Source: JBBQWZ01 sp038210135
Lineage (GTDB): Bacteria; Acidobacteriota; Terriglobia; Bryobacterales; Bryobacteraceae
Length of the DNA stretch: 64,000 nucleotides
Direction: 5' to 3'
Assembly (NCBI GenBank): GCA_038210135.1
Contig: JBBQWZ010000031.1
Span: forward strand, 17,207 to 81,206
Part shown: positions 43,587-52,188 of the stretch, piece by piece
Layout: every line of letters begins with the position of its first letter
How positions within the stretch are numbered: position 1 is the first letter of the stretch
The notes under the pieces: model-generated
Database searches by the model: none
Told to the model about the DNA's origin: nothing
The model's input: the letters and a program-made list of their open reading frames with translations, nothing else
Position numbers and translations under genes: made by a program

Positions 43587-45155
43587 GTGGCCGCTCCCAT
43601 CACAACAGTGCCCGCCTCATTACACCCAGACCTTCGGGTGCGGGTGGCGGATTGCGCGCCGGCCCAGGGCGTCGCCGGAGCAGGACATTCGCTGCTCCGC
43701 GAGCGGGTGTGTGCGCGAACCCTACGCTGGATCGCCGCAGCGGTGGCCTTAGGTCTGGCAGGCCACTTGGTGGTCCTACTATGGGCCCAGCATGATTTCA
43801 CGCCGGTGGAAGCGCTGGTTGCGCTGCATTCGAACATGTTTGCGGAGGGCGAAGGACTATATTGGGGCGTCAATCGCCACCCCTACACGATTTCCCCCTA
43901 TGGGCCGATCTTTTACGCCGTCTCCGGCTGGCTACAGCATTGTGGGGTACCCGCGTACCAGAGCGGCAGGGTGCTTTCCTTTGCTGCGCTTCTCGCCAGC
44001 CTTTATTTCTGCTGGCGGATCCTGGGACATCTGACGGGCAACCGCTTCGCGCGGATCTCCGGTGTGATTCTAGCGGCATCCACGGCAAACGTTCTTTTTT
44101 GGGGAACGGTCGGCCAGACGGACCTGCTCGCGTGTTGTTTCTCGCTTGCCGCTTTTGATGCTTACCTGCGTTCGCGCGGCGGCGGCGAGGCAAAGCATCT
44201 TGTGCTGTCTGGGTTCCTGGTGGTACTGGCGGTGTTTACGAAACAGACATTTTTGGCCGCGGGCGGGGCGGTCGCGATCGGGCTGCTGTGGGAGGACAGG
44301 AAGCGGGCGGCCTGGTGGATTCCGGCGATGACGGCCGTAGGGGCTGGAATTGCGTTTGCCTTGAACGCCGTAACACACGGCGGCTATTTCGAGGACGCGG
44401 TCTGGGCCAACATCAATCCGTTCGCCTGGTACAAGCTGACTCAGCACATACAGTACCTGATCCTGAGTGGCGCGGGAGTCATCGTAACGGCTCTTGCCGG
44501 CGCGTGGCGGATGTCACGCCGAACGGCTCCGCTGTACATCTATGCGGGGTTGGCAACGGGCATCTGGCTGGCGACCGCGCCCAAGATCGGTTCCGATCTG
44601 AACTATCAGGTGGAGATGTCGGTGGCGCTGGCCATGTGCGCCGCCGTTGGGCTCGACCGGCTGGAATTTTTTTCCGTCCTCTTTTCGGCGCGGCGGCAAT
44701 GGATCACGCTGCTGCAGATACCCCTGCTGCTGCATGTCGGGCTGAACCTGCTGCTGACGGCGCGAGTGGTGGCCGAACGCGCGCTGATGGAGCCGTACAA
44801 GCGGGCGGAAACCGAGACGCTGCGGCCCTTCGTCGAACGGCCAGGCCGATTGTTCTCGACGCACTACGATTCGCTGGTTCGCTATCGGGGGCGCATCGAA
44901 GTGGAGCCTTTGATCTATGGGCTATTGGTGCGCGCCGGCGTCACCGATCCGGCGCCGGTGACACGCGATTTCACGACGCGCCAGTTTGCGACCGTCATCC
45001 TCGCCGAGAACGTGTTCGCGCCGGGGCAAGGAGACGAAGATGCGGAAATGGCGCACTTGCCAGACCCGCTGATCGAAGCCATCCGCAACAACTATAAGGT
45101 GGTCCGTCAGGTGGACGGCCCCAACACGGTGTACATCTATGAGCCCCGCAACTGA
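43587..45155 (+). CDS. GT-C-fold membrane glycosyltransferase
   Basis: A 522-residue protein with about 10-12 membrane helices. The region after the first helix contains HRHPYTISPYGPIFYAVSG in the first periplasmic loop, the position where GT39/ArnT/GT87-type GT-C enzymes have a catalytic acidic residue. Helices include VLFWGTVGQTDLLACCFSLAA-like and VLSGFLVVLAVFTKQTFLAA segments. It would use a polyprenyl-phosphate sugar donor. GTG start at 43587. It overlaps the next gene by 17 bp and is the first of a three-gene unit whose last gene is a dolichol-phosphate-mannose-synthase-like GT2, which could make that donor. Confidence 0.75.
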   Translation: MAAPITTVPASLHPDLRVRVADCAPAQGVAGAGHSLLRERVCARTLRWIAAAVALGLAGHLVVLLWAQHDFTPVEALVALHSNMFAEGEGLYWGVNRHPYTISPYGPIFYAVSGWLQHCGVPAYQSGRVLSFAALLASLYFCWRILGHLTGNRFARISGVILAASTANVLFWGTVGQTDLLACCFSLAAFDAYLRSRGGGEAKHLVLSGFLVVLAVFTKQTFLAAGGAVAIGLLWEDRKRAAWWIPAMTAVGAGIAFALNAVTHGGYFEDAVWANINPFAWYKLTQHIQYLILSGAGVIVTALAGAWRMSRRTAPLYIYAGLATGIWLATAPKIGSDLNYQVEMSVALAMCAAVGLDRLEFFSVLFSARRQWITLLQIPLLLHVGLNLLLTARVVAERALMEPYKRAETETLRPFVERPGRLFSTHYDSLVRYRGRIEVEPLIYGLLVRAGVTDPAPVTRDFTTRQFATVILAENVFAPGQGDEDAEMAHLPDPLIEAIRNNYKVVRQVDGPNTVYIYEPRN

Positions 45156-45801
45156 AACCTTCGTCCAGAACTATCACCGCGTGCGGCTGCCGTTCGACCC
45201 CGAACGCGCAAAGGTGTGGCGCGTCCTGTGCCGCTATCTCGCACCCTGGGTGGACGCCACTTCGGGGTTGTTAGACCTCGGTGCCGGATACGGAGATTTT
45301 TCGCGGTTCTCAGCGGCCTGCGAAAAGTGGGCAGTCGATATGAATCCCGATTTGATCGCTCACTGGGACAAATCCGTCCATCCCCTGATCCAATCGGCGC
45401 TCGAGCCTCTGCCGCTGCCGAGCGCGTCTCTCGGCACGGTATTCGCGTCGAACTTCTTCGAACATTTCACGGCTGCGGACGGAGCCCGAATTCTACTGGA
45501 AATGCGGCGCGTGCTAAAGCCGGGAGGCCGCCTGATTGTCGTGCAACCGAACTTCCGGCTGGAGCCGCGGCGCTATTTCGACGACTATACCCACCAGACC
45601 ATCTACACCGACGAAGGCTTTGCGGGCCTGCTGCGCGCCTCCGGTTTTGAGATCGTCCGAAGCGAGCCGCGCTTCACCCCCTTCACAATGAAATCCCGCT
45701 TGCCTAAGGCCGAGTGGATGGTCGAATGGTACCTGCGCCTGCCGCTCCGGCCGTTTGCCGGCCAGTTCCTGGTGATTGCCGAACCCGCGAGGAGCGCATA
45801 G
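45139..45801 (+). CDS. SAM-dependent class I methyltransferase
   Basis: A 220-residue Rossmann-fold methyltransferase. SAM-binding motif I is LLDLGAGYGDFSRF, the acidic ribose ligand follows in WAVDMNPD, and motif IV-like TVFASNFFEHFTA and RVLKPGGRLIVVQPNFRLEP are typical of the Methyltransf_11 group. The C-terminus ends before the GTG of the GT2 gene. Located between two glycosyltransferase genes, it may methylate a lipid-linked sugar, but the substrate is unknown. Confidence 0.88.
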   Translation: MSPATETFVQNYHRVRLPFDPERAKVWRVLCRYLAPWVDATSGLLDLGAGYGDFSRFSAACEKWAVDMNPDLIAHWDKSVHPLIQSALEPLPLPSASLGTVFASNFFEHFTAADGARILLEMRRVLKPGGRLIVVQPNFRLEPRRYFDDYTHQTIYTDEGFAGLLRASGFEIVRSEPRFTPFTMKSRLPKAEWMVEWYLRLPLRPFAGQFLVIAEPARSA

Positions 45802-45802
45802 A

Positions 45803-46678
45803 GTGTGGCACGGCAAGAAAGTCGCGGTGGTTTTTCCCACCTACAACGAGAAGAATTCCATTCGCCGGGCCGTTCTGTCCTATTACGCCACCGGGATGGT
45901 TGACGAAGTGATTGTGGTCAACAACAATGCGGCCGCTGGAACTTCGGAGGAAGTGGCGGGCACGGGCGCGCGCGAGATCTTCGAATCAAAGCAAGGGTAC
46001 GGCCATGCACTGCTGTGCGGCATCGACAATACCGACGCCGAGCTGATCATCCTTTCTGAACCGGACGGCACGTTTAGCGGGCACGACGTCACGAAACTGC
46101 TGGCATATTCGGACGACGTGCCGGTGGTTTTCGGTACGCGCACGACCCGTGAATTCATCTGGCAGGGCGCCAACATGGGAAAGTTTCTGCGCTGGGGCAA
46201 TTGGGCTGTGGCCAAGATGACCGAGGTGCTGTTCAACACCACGATCCTGACGGACATGGGTTGTACGCAGAGGCTGCTGGCGCGGGATGCGGTTCGGCTA
46301 ATTCGCCCTCATCTGACTATCGGCGGCTCTCACTTCGGTCCCCAGGTGCTGCTCGAAGTCATCCAGCACGGAATTCCGTTCGTTGAGATCCCGATGAACT
46401 ATCGCGCCCGGATCGGCGAGTCATCGGTCACGGGCTCGTTCCTAAAGGCATGGAGGCTCGGCTGGCGTATGATTTTTCTTGTACTCGGCTACCGCTTGGG
46501 GTTTGCCGCCCGAGAGCGCACGCGATGGCCGGAGGCCGCGACGCCTCTTTCACTGGCGCGCCAGGGCGAGGAGCACTCGACCGAATCGCTTGCGGCCCTG
46601 GTCCGCCAGATCCGCGACCGCGAAGAAGTTGCGTCCGCGGTACGCGGCGCGACGCAGGACTCGGTCCTCAAGGGCTAA
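45803..46678 (+). CDS. GT2-family polyprenyl-phosphate glycosyltransferase
   Basis: A 291-residue GT-A glycosyltransferase resembling dolichol/polyprenyl-phosphate mannose synthases. VAVVFPTYNEKNSIRRAV, a nucleotide-binding DEVIVVNNNAA strand, ILSEPDGTF (metal-binding region), and MGCTQRLLARDA are visible; the C-terminus has a hydrophobic helix (RMIFLVLGYRLGF). The GTG at 45803 is used, one base after the previous stop, with GGAG upstream. It likely makes a polyprenyl-phosphate sugar for the GT-C enzyme two genes upstream. Confidence 0.85.
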   Translation: MWHGKKVAVVFPTYNEKNSIRRAVLSYYATGMVDEVIVVNNNAAAGTSEEVAGTGAREIFESKQGYGHALLCGIDNTDAELIILSEPDGTFSGHDVTKLLAYSDDVPVVFGTRTTREFIWQGANMGKFLRWGNWAVAKMTEVLFNTTILTDMGCTQRLLARDAVRLIRPHLTIGGSHFGPQVLLEVIQHGIPFVEIPMNYRARIGESSVTGSFLKAWRLGWRMIFLVLGYRLGFAARERTRWPEAATPLSLARQGEEHSTESLAALVRQIRDREEVASAVRGATQDSVLKG

Positions 46679-47315
46679 CTACTAACCGCGTCCGTGACTC
46701 CTTCAGCCCATGTCTCGAAGAAGGAAGTCTCCGCACACCCAGCCATCGCTTACTGCCCCGCCACCTGCCGCATTTTATAGAAGTCCACATCGATCTCGGC
46801 CTGGGCCCCGCCCCTCACGGGAAACCAGAAGGGAAACCAGAGGAACCAGCGAGAACCAGAAGGACAGCCAGAATCGACGGATTCATTTTCGTCTTGAGAG
46901 GGACGTAGCGGCCCTGGCAGGTTCGCACTTTTTCACGCGAGCATTCGATTTTCTAGCGCCTTTTCGAAACTCCATCGCCTCCAGCGGCGCTGGAAAGGTT
47001 TTTTCGAGGTTCGCAACGAACGACAGCCACTGCGTATGCGGCCAGCGTTCCGGTGCGGCGTGGAGATCGTGCCAGGTTTGGACTCCGCCGGACCGGTTTG
47101 GTGCCCACATTGGTTTGCGTACGTTGTCCGCTTCCGACGCAGCGCTTTCGCGCTGCTCTGGGCGCGGCTCGGATTTCTGACTCCGGTTGACTCAAAGGCT
47201 CGCCGGGCCGCTTCCTTTGGGGGCGGAACTGGGGGGGCGGAACTGTGTCAACGATACGTGGACAAGAGTTCTTACACAAAGTGGAACAGGCGGTGGACAT
47301 GGAAACGGGAGCCAT
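46679..47315. other. Gene-poor stretch with repeats upstream of transposase remnant
   Basis: No convincing gene. An open frame at 46710-47180 is Arg/Ser/Pro-rich and looks like a chance frame. On the minus strand 46883-47110 reads as a short protein-like segment (TQWLSFVANLEKTFPAPLE) that may be a remnant of an unidentified gene. It also holds short AACCAG repeats at 46819-46872. The region is likely an insertion scar. Confidence 0.6.
46819..46872. repeat. Short imperfect AACCAG tandem repeats
   Basis: Five imperfect units of 10-12 bp around a GGAAACCAGAA-like core (GGGAAACCAGAA, GGGAAACCAGA, GGAACCAGCG, AGAACCAGAA, GGACAGCCAG). Function unknown; a slippage product is likely. Confidence 0.6.
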
Positions 47316-47397
47316 GGGGCGGAACTGTGTCAACGATACGTGGACAAGAGTTCTTACACAAAGTGGAACAGGCGGTGGACATGGAGACGGGAGCCAT
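47234..47397. repeat. 82-bp tandem duplication in the transposase remnant
   Basis: Two adjacent 82-bp copies (47234-47315 and 47316-47397) differing by one base (GGAAACGGG versus GGAGACGGG). A third partial copy of ten bases sits at 47221-47230. The copy encodes FLHKVEQAVDMETGA of the transposase; since 82 is not a multiple of three, the duplication also breaks the reading frame. Confidence 0.9.
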
Positions 47398-48086
47398 CGT
47401 GGCCGTAACGACGCACGGTGGCGCGGCTGCCGATCACGCAACGGTTGTGGAAACACTGTGCGAGGCGGGCGAAGCGGTGGCGGAGTTGATCGCTGTCAAA
47501 AACGAAAAGGGCAAGTATCCGGTGGCCATCGATGGCATCGCGGAAGTCGTCGCGGACAAGGGCTATCACAGCAACGCAACGATGGTTGGGATCCAGGAAC
47601 TCGGCCTGAGAACCTATGTCGCCGAACCGGATCGTGGCACTCGCAACTGGGCGGGTAAGGCGGCCGAGCGGGATGCCGTGTACGCCAATCGAAAGCGGAT
47701 CCACGGCGAACGCGGTAAGCGATTACAATCTCAGCGCGGCGAAAAGATCGATAGAAACTTCGCGCACTAGTTCGATACCGGCGGCATGGATCGGTTGTAT
47801 CTACGAGGCCGCGAAAATGTACATAAGAGACTACTGCTCCAAGCTGCGGCATGCAATCTGGCGTTTGCTGTTGCGGCTCCTGCACGGAGTCGGCAAGCCG
47901 AAAGCGGCCAACGACCTCCCGGCATTCGCCATCTTTGCGCTTCCACGGCTCACCATGGTCCTATTCGAGGCTGCATCGGTGGATCCGGCGTTTCCACCGG
48001 AGCCGCCGCTGCCTCGATATGCGCTCACGCAGACGGAACAGACCTCGCTGCTTCCTCAAAAGGGCTGTTTAGGCACGGGCTGTTAG
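47316..48086 (+). pseudogene. IS1182-like DDE transposase remnant
   Basis: The translated remnant shows the C-terminal half of an IS1182-type transposase: HKVEQAVDMETGAIVAVTTH, ETLCEAGEAVAELIAV, EVVADKGYHSNATM (with the catalytic-region DKGYHS), AVYANRKRIHGERGKRL, then NFAH, an in-frame TAG at 47768-47770, and FDTGGMDRLYLRGRENVHKRLL. Further downstream the match continues in another frame (LLLRLLHGVGKPKAANDLPA). A stop codon, a frameshift and the 5' tandem duplication make it non-functional. No terminal inverted repeats could be identified. Confidence 0.8.
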
Positions 48087-48226
48087 GGATGTCCGAAGGA
48101 GACGTGAATTCCGTGCGAAAACTCTGCCAAGGATTACCGGGCATAATTGTTTCCCCGATTGTTTCCCTTGGCATCGAGGATCCTACCTGCTCGCAAAAGG
48201 CGTACGCAAACCCGCGTGATCGTGAA

Positions 48227-49051
48227 TCAGTGGGCTTTGGATCCGTTTCGCTCAGGAATCACGATATCCACGCTCCACGCCCCGCGCTCGTCGATCACCT
48301 GGTAATCGCGCGGCGCGGTAAACAAATCCCAAGCGGGCTCCGCCGGATTGTAGTTCCGCAATCGCGCCTCCGAGTTCTTGTTGACCGGATCTACGCGCTT
48401 CGAGAATATCGCCACTTTGCGCTCGTCGGAGATCCAGGTTTCGATCACCATCCGCACGCCTCCACTCTTGCCAAGAACGCCCGCCGGATACTTCTCGACA
48501 ATGCGAGTCCCCCGGACCCGAACGCCATCCATCGTCTGCTCGCCGAGTTCCGTCGTCGTGCGATCCGGCGTCACCCACTCCGGTCTGCGCATCCCACGCA
48601 CCAAATCCAAATGTAGAGACCCCCGAAGGAAATCGTTCAAAACGAACGGCGTCTTCGACACCTCCTGATCGGCGGGTGGAACCGTGATCCGGTGCGCCAC
48701 CTTGTGTACCGGATCGAGAAAATATTCGTAGCCGCCCACTGGATCTACGATCTGCGCGAAACGGGATTCGGGTCCTTCATCCGGAACCACCAGCGAACGC
48801 TCCGTGCGCGTCCGTCCCAGGCGGTCGCGATAGAGAAATTCAAGCCATACGGTCGCCTTCGTCCCAACCGTCGGATCCTCCTCCCGATCCATACGAGTCT
48901 GCCCACTGAAAGGAGCATTCAGGATCGGACGCGCCGTAGATCCGAATCCTCCGTCCAATCGAGCCCGATACCTCCGAGGCGTCGGACCGTCCTGCGCGAC
49001 GGCAACGGCGATTCCAAGCAGGATCAGCCCAGTCAATCCCCAACGCTTCAT
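48227..49051 (-). CDS. Secreted conserved hypothetical protein
   Basis: A 274-residue exported protein with signal peptide (RWGLTGLILLGIAVAVAQ). It contains GGFGSTARPILNAPFSGQT, YFLDPVHKVAHRITVPP, GVRVRGTRIVEKYPAGVLG and IVIPERNGSKAH, a pattern seen in hypothetical exported proteins of Acidobacteriota; I do not recognise a named domain. The frame opens at 49246, but the ATG at 49049-49051 has GGAGG upstream and starts the signal peptide. Role unknown. Confidence 0.7.
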   Translation of the reverse strand: MKRWGLTGLILLGIAVAVAQDGPTPRRYRARLDGGFGSTARPILNAPFSGQTRMDREEDPTVGTKATVWLEFLYRDRLGRTRTERSLVVPDEGPESRFAQIVDPVGGYEYFLDPVHKVAHRITVPPADQEVSKTPFVLNDFLRGSLHLDLVRGMRRPEWVTPDRTTTELGEQTMDGVRVRGTRIVEKYPAGVLGKSGGVRMVIETWISDERKVAIFSKRVDPVNKNSEARLRNYNPAEPAWDLFTAPRDYQVIDERGAWSVDIVIPERNGSKAH

Positions 49052-49202
49052 GGCTTGCCCTCCGGTGAAATCGAGCATATGGGACTCGGCTACCGGAATC
49101 AAGCGGAAGCTTCCACGGAAAAGCCGTAAAGGAATCGGTGCCTGGGAAAAGCATAGAGGAGACTTTCCTCCCGGGAATGAGTTCCGCTTTTTGTTGTAGA
49201 AC

Positions 49203-50471
49203 CTATTTCCAGCGGTAGGCTGCGATGGCTTTGAGTTCGCGCACAAAGATATCCTGACCGGCTACGGCGATGTGACCCCAGGTGGAATCCTTGCTGATCT
49301 CGCGCGTGTCCATCAATTCGAACTTCTCCGGATTAGCGCGAATCAGCAGCAATTTGCCTTGCTCATCGAGGGCCAGGATGCGGTCGCCGCGCATCGCCAT
49401 GGACCAATATTGGCCGAAAGGTTCCGTAGTCCAACGGGATTCGCCGGTCTTGACGTCCAGGCACGTGAAGCGCTGGTTGCCGAGGTGCAGATAGACAAAG
49501 CCGTCGATGATCACCGGCGTTGACATATAGCCTTTGGCTTTATTCTTCCAGGTTTCTTCGACGGTCCACTTGCCGCCATCGTTGCGGACTTTGTAGAGAA
49601 ACGAATTGTTCTGATAGGTACTGGTGAAGATAGAATTGCCAACCGCCACCGGCGTGAGAATGTTCATGCCGCGAAAGTGGGGGACCTCCTGGCTCCACAG
49701 AACGCCGCCGGTTTTCGGATCGAGGCCATTCAGATGGGTCCGCGTCTGCACCAGCAATTGCCGCACTCCGCCCAGTTCGGCGAAGTGGGGAGACGAGAAG
49801 GCTCCACTCTCCATCACGTCGCTCTTGTGTTCGAGGGAGCGCCAGATGGTTTCGCCGGTGGTTTTGTCGAGCTTCACGATCGAATTGGCGGCCTGGACAT
49901 ACAGGAACTGGCCATCGACCAGCGGGGAGCTGGAGAATCCGAAATCAGGAGTCGGCGTACCGAAGCGTTTGCGAAAATCGACGCGCCATTTCTCCTTGCC
50001 GGTTTGGGCATCGAGAGCAACCAGCACTTCTTCCATGCCGCCTACGAACAGCAGTTTGCCGTCGAAGGCGGGCGTTGACCGGATCCAATCGCCGCTTTTC
50101 TTGGCGAAGAAAGGTACCGATACTTTGCCGGCCCAGGACGCGCGCCAGATCTCCTGGCCGGTCTTGCGGTCCAGCGCCCGGACGATTTCAGTGTCGCTAT
50201 TCGCGGTTTCCGCTACAAAGACGCGATCCTCGGAAACGATGGGGCCGGGATAGCCTTTATCGAGTTCGACCCGCCAAAGCAGCTGGATGCCGTCGAGTTT
50301 TCCAGGCCAAGCGGCCCCCGGCGCCACGCCTGTACGTTCCGGACCGCGCCATTGCGGCCAGATGTTTTCCGCAACCCCCACGGCGGCAAGAAGGAAGAAG
50401 CCGGCGGTGAGGATCGCAGTCCGCCCGAAGCGGGTCCCCGTCTGAACAGAACAGCATGGAGTCAACGTCAC
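49203..50471 (-). CDS. PQQ-like beta-propeller protein
   Basis: A 422-residue exported protein with repeated PQQ/BamB-like blades: WRVELDKGYPGPIVSEDRVF, VRALDRKTGQEIWRA, LVALDAQTGKEKWRV, IVKLDKTTGETIWRS, NGLDPKTGGVLWSQE and FTCLDVKTGESRWTT. A signal peptide (FFLLAAVGVAENIWPQWRGP) precedes the propeller. The repeats suggest an eight-bladed fold. It might be a quinoprotein-like enzyme or a scaffold; no cytochrome or dehydrogenase partner is directly adjacent. Confidence 0.88.
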   Translation of the reverse strand: MTLTPCCSVQTGTRFGRTAILTAGFFLLAAVGVAENIWPQWRGPERTGVAPGAAWPGKLDGIQLLWRVELDKGYPGPIVSEDRVFVAETANSDTEIVRALDRKTGQEIWRASWAGKVSVPFFAKKSGDWIRSTPAFDGKLLFVGGMEEVLVALDAQTGKEKWRVDFRKRFGTPTPDFGFSSSPLVDGQFLYVQAANSIVKLDKTTGETIWRSLEHKSDVMESGAFSSPHFAELGGVRQLLVQTRTHLNGLDPKTGGVLWSQEVPHFRGMNILTPVAVGNSIFTSTYQNNSFLYKVRNDGGKWTVEETWKNKAKGYMSTPVIIDGFVYLHLGNQRFTCLDVKTGESRWTTEPFGQYWSMAMRGDRILALDEQGKLLLIRANPEKFELMDTREISKDSTWGHIAVAGQDIFVRELKAIAAYRWK

Positions 50472-50688
50472 GGGGGAGTGATGTCCTCCGCATCCCGCTG
50501 GCGCTAAAACGTTTCAGGCAGATTGAGAATTCGGACAAGAGGAACCTGTCGAAAGGCAATCCATGGAGGCAAATTCATGAGAAAGCGATCCAATCCACAT
50601 GATCCTGCTCAAAATCTATTACAAGAACTGGGGGGACTGCGTGGAAAAACTGAGCCTCCCGCCTGACGTCGCGCCGTTTTCGGCGATA
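50472..50688. other. Intergenic region before the PEP-CTERM genes
   Basis: No gene. A hairpin at 50672-50685 follows the stop of the first PEP-CTERM gene on the minus strand. A small ATG at 50578 with GGAGG upstream starts a short frame without protein-like composition. Confidence 0.5.
50672..50685 (-). terminator. Hairpin downstream of PEP-CTERM genes
   Basis: A 5-bp stem (CGCCG/CGGCG) with a four-base T loop on the plus strand, directly downstream of the last PEP-CTERM gene's stop on the minus strand. On that strand it is not followed by a T-tract, so intrinsic termination is only tentative. Confidence 0.35.
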
Positions 50689-51351
50689 TTATTTATTCGC
50701 AACCAGAGACCGCAATAATTGGTTCGGCCACAACAGCAATATGCCACTCGGAACTGCGAGCAAGGCCGCCGTGGAGGGTTCAGGTACCCCTGTCGCCGGT
50801 TGAGAACAAGGGTCAAGGCGTGGAGAACTCGCACCAAAGGCGGTAATGCTGTCGATGCTGAAGTTCAGTCTGGTGGTGTTTGGTTCCGGGGCGTGAAAGT
50901 AAATCAGTTGGCCTACGTGAACATCTAGGAGCGCCAAATCCGGAGGCGGGCGCAGCAAGGCGTCCGCTTGCACGAAGGGTGCGATGGTGTCCCAAAAATT
51001 CAGAATGAGGGCAAACGTGTTGCTCCCGTCACGACCACCGATATCCCAGTAATATCCGCCCACCCCAGGAGTGAAAATTTCAATCGCGGGGTTGACCGTC
51101 GATTGAGAGAGCGGCCCCGTCTGCAGGTACGTAGTGATGGCAGCGTAGCCTGCATCTATAGAACTGCCTATGTTCACCGCGTTGGAGTCATAGGAGAATG
51201 AGCCGAAGACCGGGGAGCCCACGGTCAGCCCTCCGAAGCCCGGTTCAGCCGGTCCCGTGACGCTGGTGACTGTCCCGGAGAAGTTGAAGCCGATCGGACC
51301 AGCGTGTGCTCCCGCGGCAAGGGCGATCGCCAGCCCGATTATTTTATGCAT
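50689..51351 (-). CDS. PEP-CTERM exported protein
   Basis: A 220-residue surface protein. Signal peptide (KIIGLAIALAAGAHA), a beta-rich body beginning IGFNFSGTVTSVTGPAEPGFG (the type shared by many PEP-CTERM proteins) and a C-terminal sorting signal: VPEPSTAALLAVPSG, a hydrophobic helix and a short basic end (LLRSLVANK). An exosortase elsewhere in the genome should recognise it and anchor or release the protein; none is encoded here. The start overlaps the stop of the second PEP-CTERM gene by 8 bp. Confidence 0.85.
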   Translation of the reverse strand: MHKIIGLAIALAAGAHAGPIGFNFSGTVTSVTGPAEPGFGGLTVGSPVFGSFSYDSNAVNIGSSIDAGYAAITTYLQTGPLSQSTVNPAIEIFTPGVGGYYWDIGGRDGSNTFALILNFWDTIAPFVQADALLRPPPDLALLDVHVGQLIYFHAPEPNTTRLNFSIDSITAFGASSPRLDPCSQPATGVPEPSTAALLAVPSGILLLWPNQLLRSLVANK

Positions 51352-52018
51352 TACAACCTCTAGAGCGGGCGAGCGCGGCGCGCTTTCTCAACACCAGGGC
51401 GGCGATGCCGGCAGGGGCTAGCCAAAGGGCGGATGGCTCCGGTACCGCGCTGGCCGTGCCGGTAACGTCAACAAAGATGTTGCCTGGGGAAGACAACGGA
51501 AGCCATGTGGTGGCGGGCGGAAATGGACTAATCCCGGCGGAGACGCTGGTGCTGCCTAAAGCGGTCACTCCGCCGCCAAGAGTAACAACGGGGAAGCTCG
51601 ATCCTTCCGGCGTCATGGATTGGAATGAACCTCCGTTTGTCGCGATCAGGACCAGGTAATAATTGCCCGGCCCGAGCGTGAGGCCTGAGAACACCGGAAT
51701 CGTGGTGAAGGAAGCGGCGAGGCCCGAGACCAAAACGGGTGCAGCCACGTTATTGGCGGCTGTTGCGCCAGCGCCGATCTGATTTACCAGGTAGATGGTG
51801 CCCTCGGTTCCGCCAATGGGACCGCCCACGCTGTTGTCTTGGAGCGGCATCGTGATGCTCACGCCGGTGTAGGCAGTGGTCAGATTGAATCCCTCCACGA
51901 TTCCGATAGAGCTTCCGAATCCGAAGGGCGATGGACCCGTGACGTTGACGATGGTCGCGGCGTTCGCGGCGAGACCGGACATGAGTAGTGCCGCGATGAG
52001 GGGCAATTTGATGGGCAT
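51344..52018 (-). CDS. PEP-CTERM exported protein
   Basis: A 224-residue protein with signal peptide (LPLIAALLMSGLAANA), a beta-sandwich-like body (FNLTTAYTGVSITMPLQDN, GLTLGPGNYYLVLIATNGG) and a canonical C-terminal signal VPEPSALWLAPAGIAALVL followed by a basic tail. The arrangement resembles exported beta-rich polysaccharide-associated proteins. First gene of a two-gene unit, with a palindrome at 52112-52128 about 95 bp upstream. Confidence 0.85.
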   Translation of the reverse strand: MPIKLPLIAALLMSGLAANAATIVNVTGPSPFGFGSSIGIVEGFNLTTAYTGVSITMPLQDNSVGGPIGGTEGTIYLVNQIGAGATAANNVAAPVLVSGLAASFTTIPVFSGLTLGPGNYYLVLIATNGGSFQSMTPEGSSFPVVTLGGGVTALGSTSVSAGISPFPPATTWLPLSSPGNIFVDVTGTASAVPEPSALWLAPAGIAALVLRKRAALARSRGCNA

Positions 52019-52111
52019 GGTGATTCTCCTGGTGATTTTCCGCCGGAGTGATCCGGCGAAACCAAGTGTGCGCGGCCCAACCTGGATCTGGTAGTGACTC
52101 TCCCGCTACCA

Positions 52112-52128
52112 AGGGGTAAGTAACCCCT
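52112..52128. promoter_or_regulatory. Inverted repeat AGGGGT-N5-ACCCCT
   Basis: A perfect 6-bp-arm inverted repeat between divergent genes (PEP-CTERM pair at 52018 and regulator at 52189). It could be an operator for either promoter; a short hairpin in a transcript is the alternative. Confidence 0.45.
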
Positions 52129-52188
52129 GATATCTCCTTGTTTTTTAATATTTTGTGGGCCACTCCCATTTCGTGAGAAAATGCCAGC

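Noticed and set aside
46883..47110. 75-residue minus-strand segment reading like a protein
   Set aside because: Short and unmatched; kept only as a possible remnant in the gap note.
46710..47180. 156-residue plus-strand open frame
   Set aside because: Arg/Ser/Pro-rich, overlaps short repeats, no recognisable domain and no good ribosome binding site.
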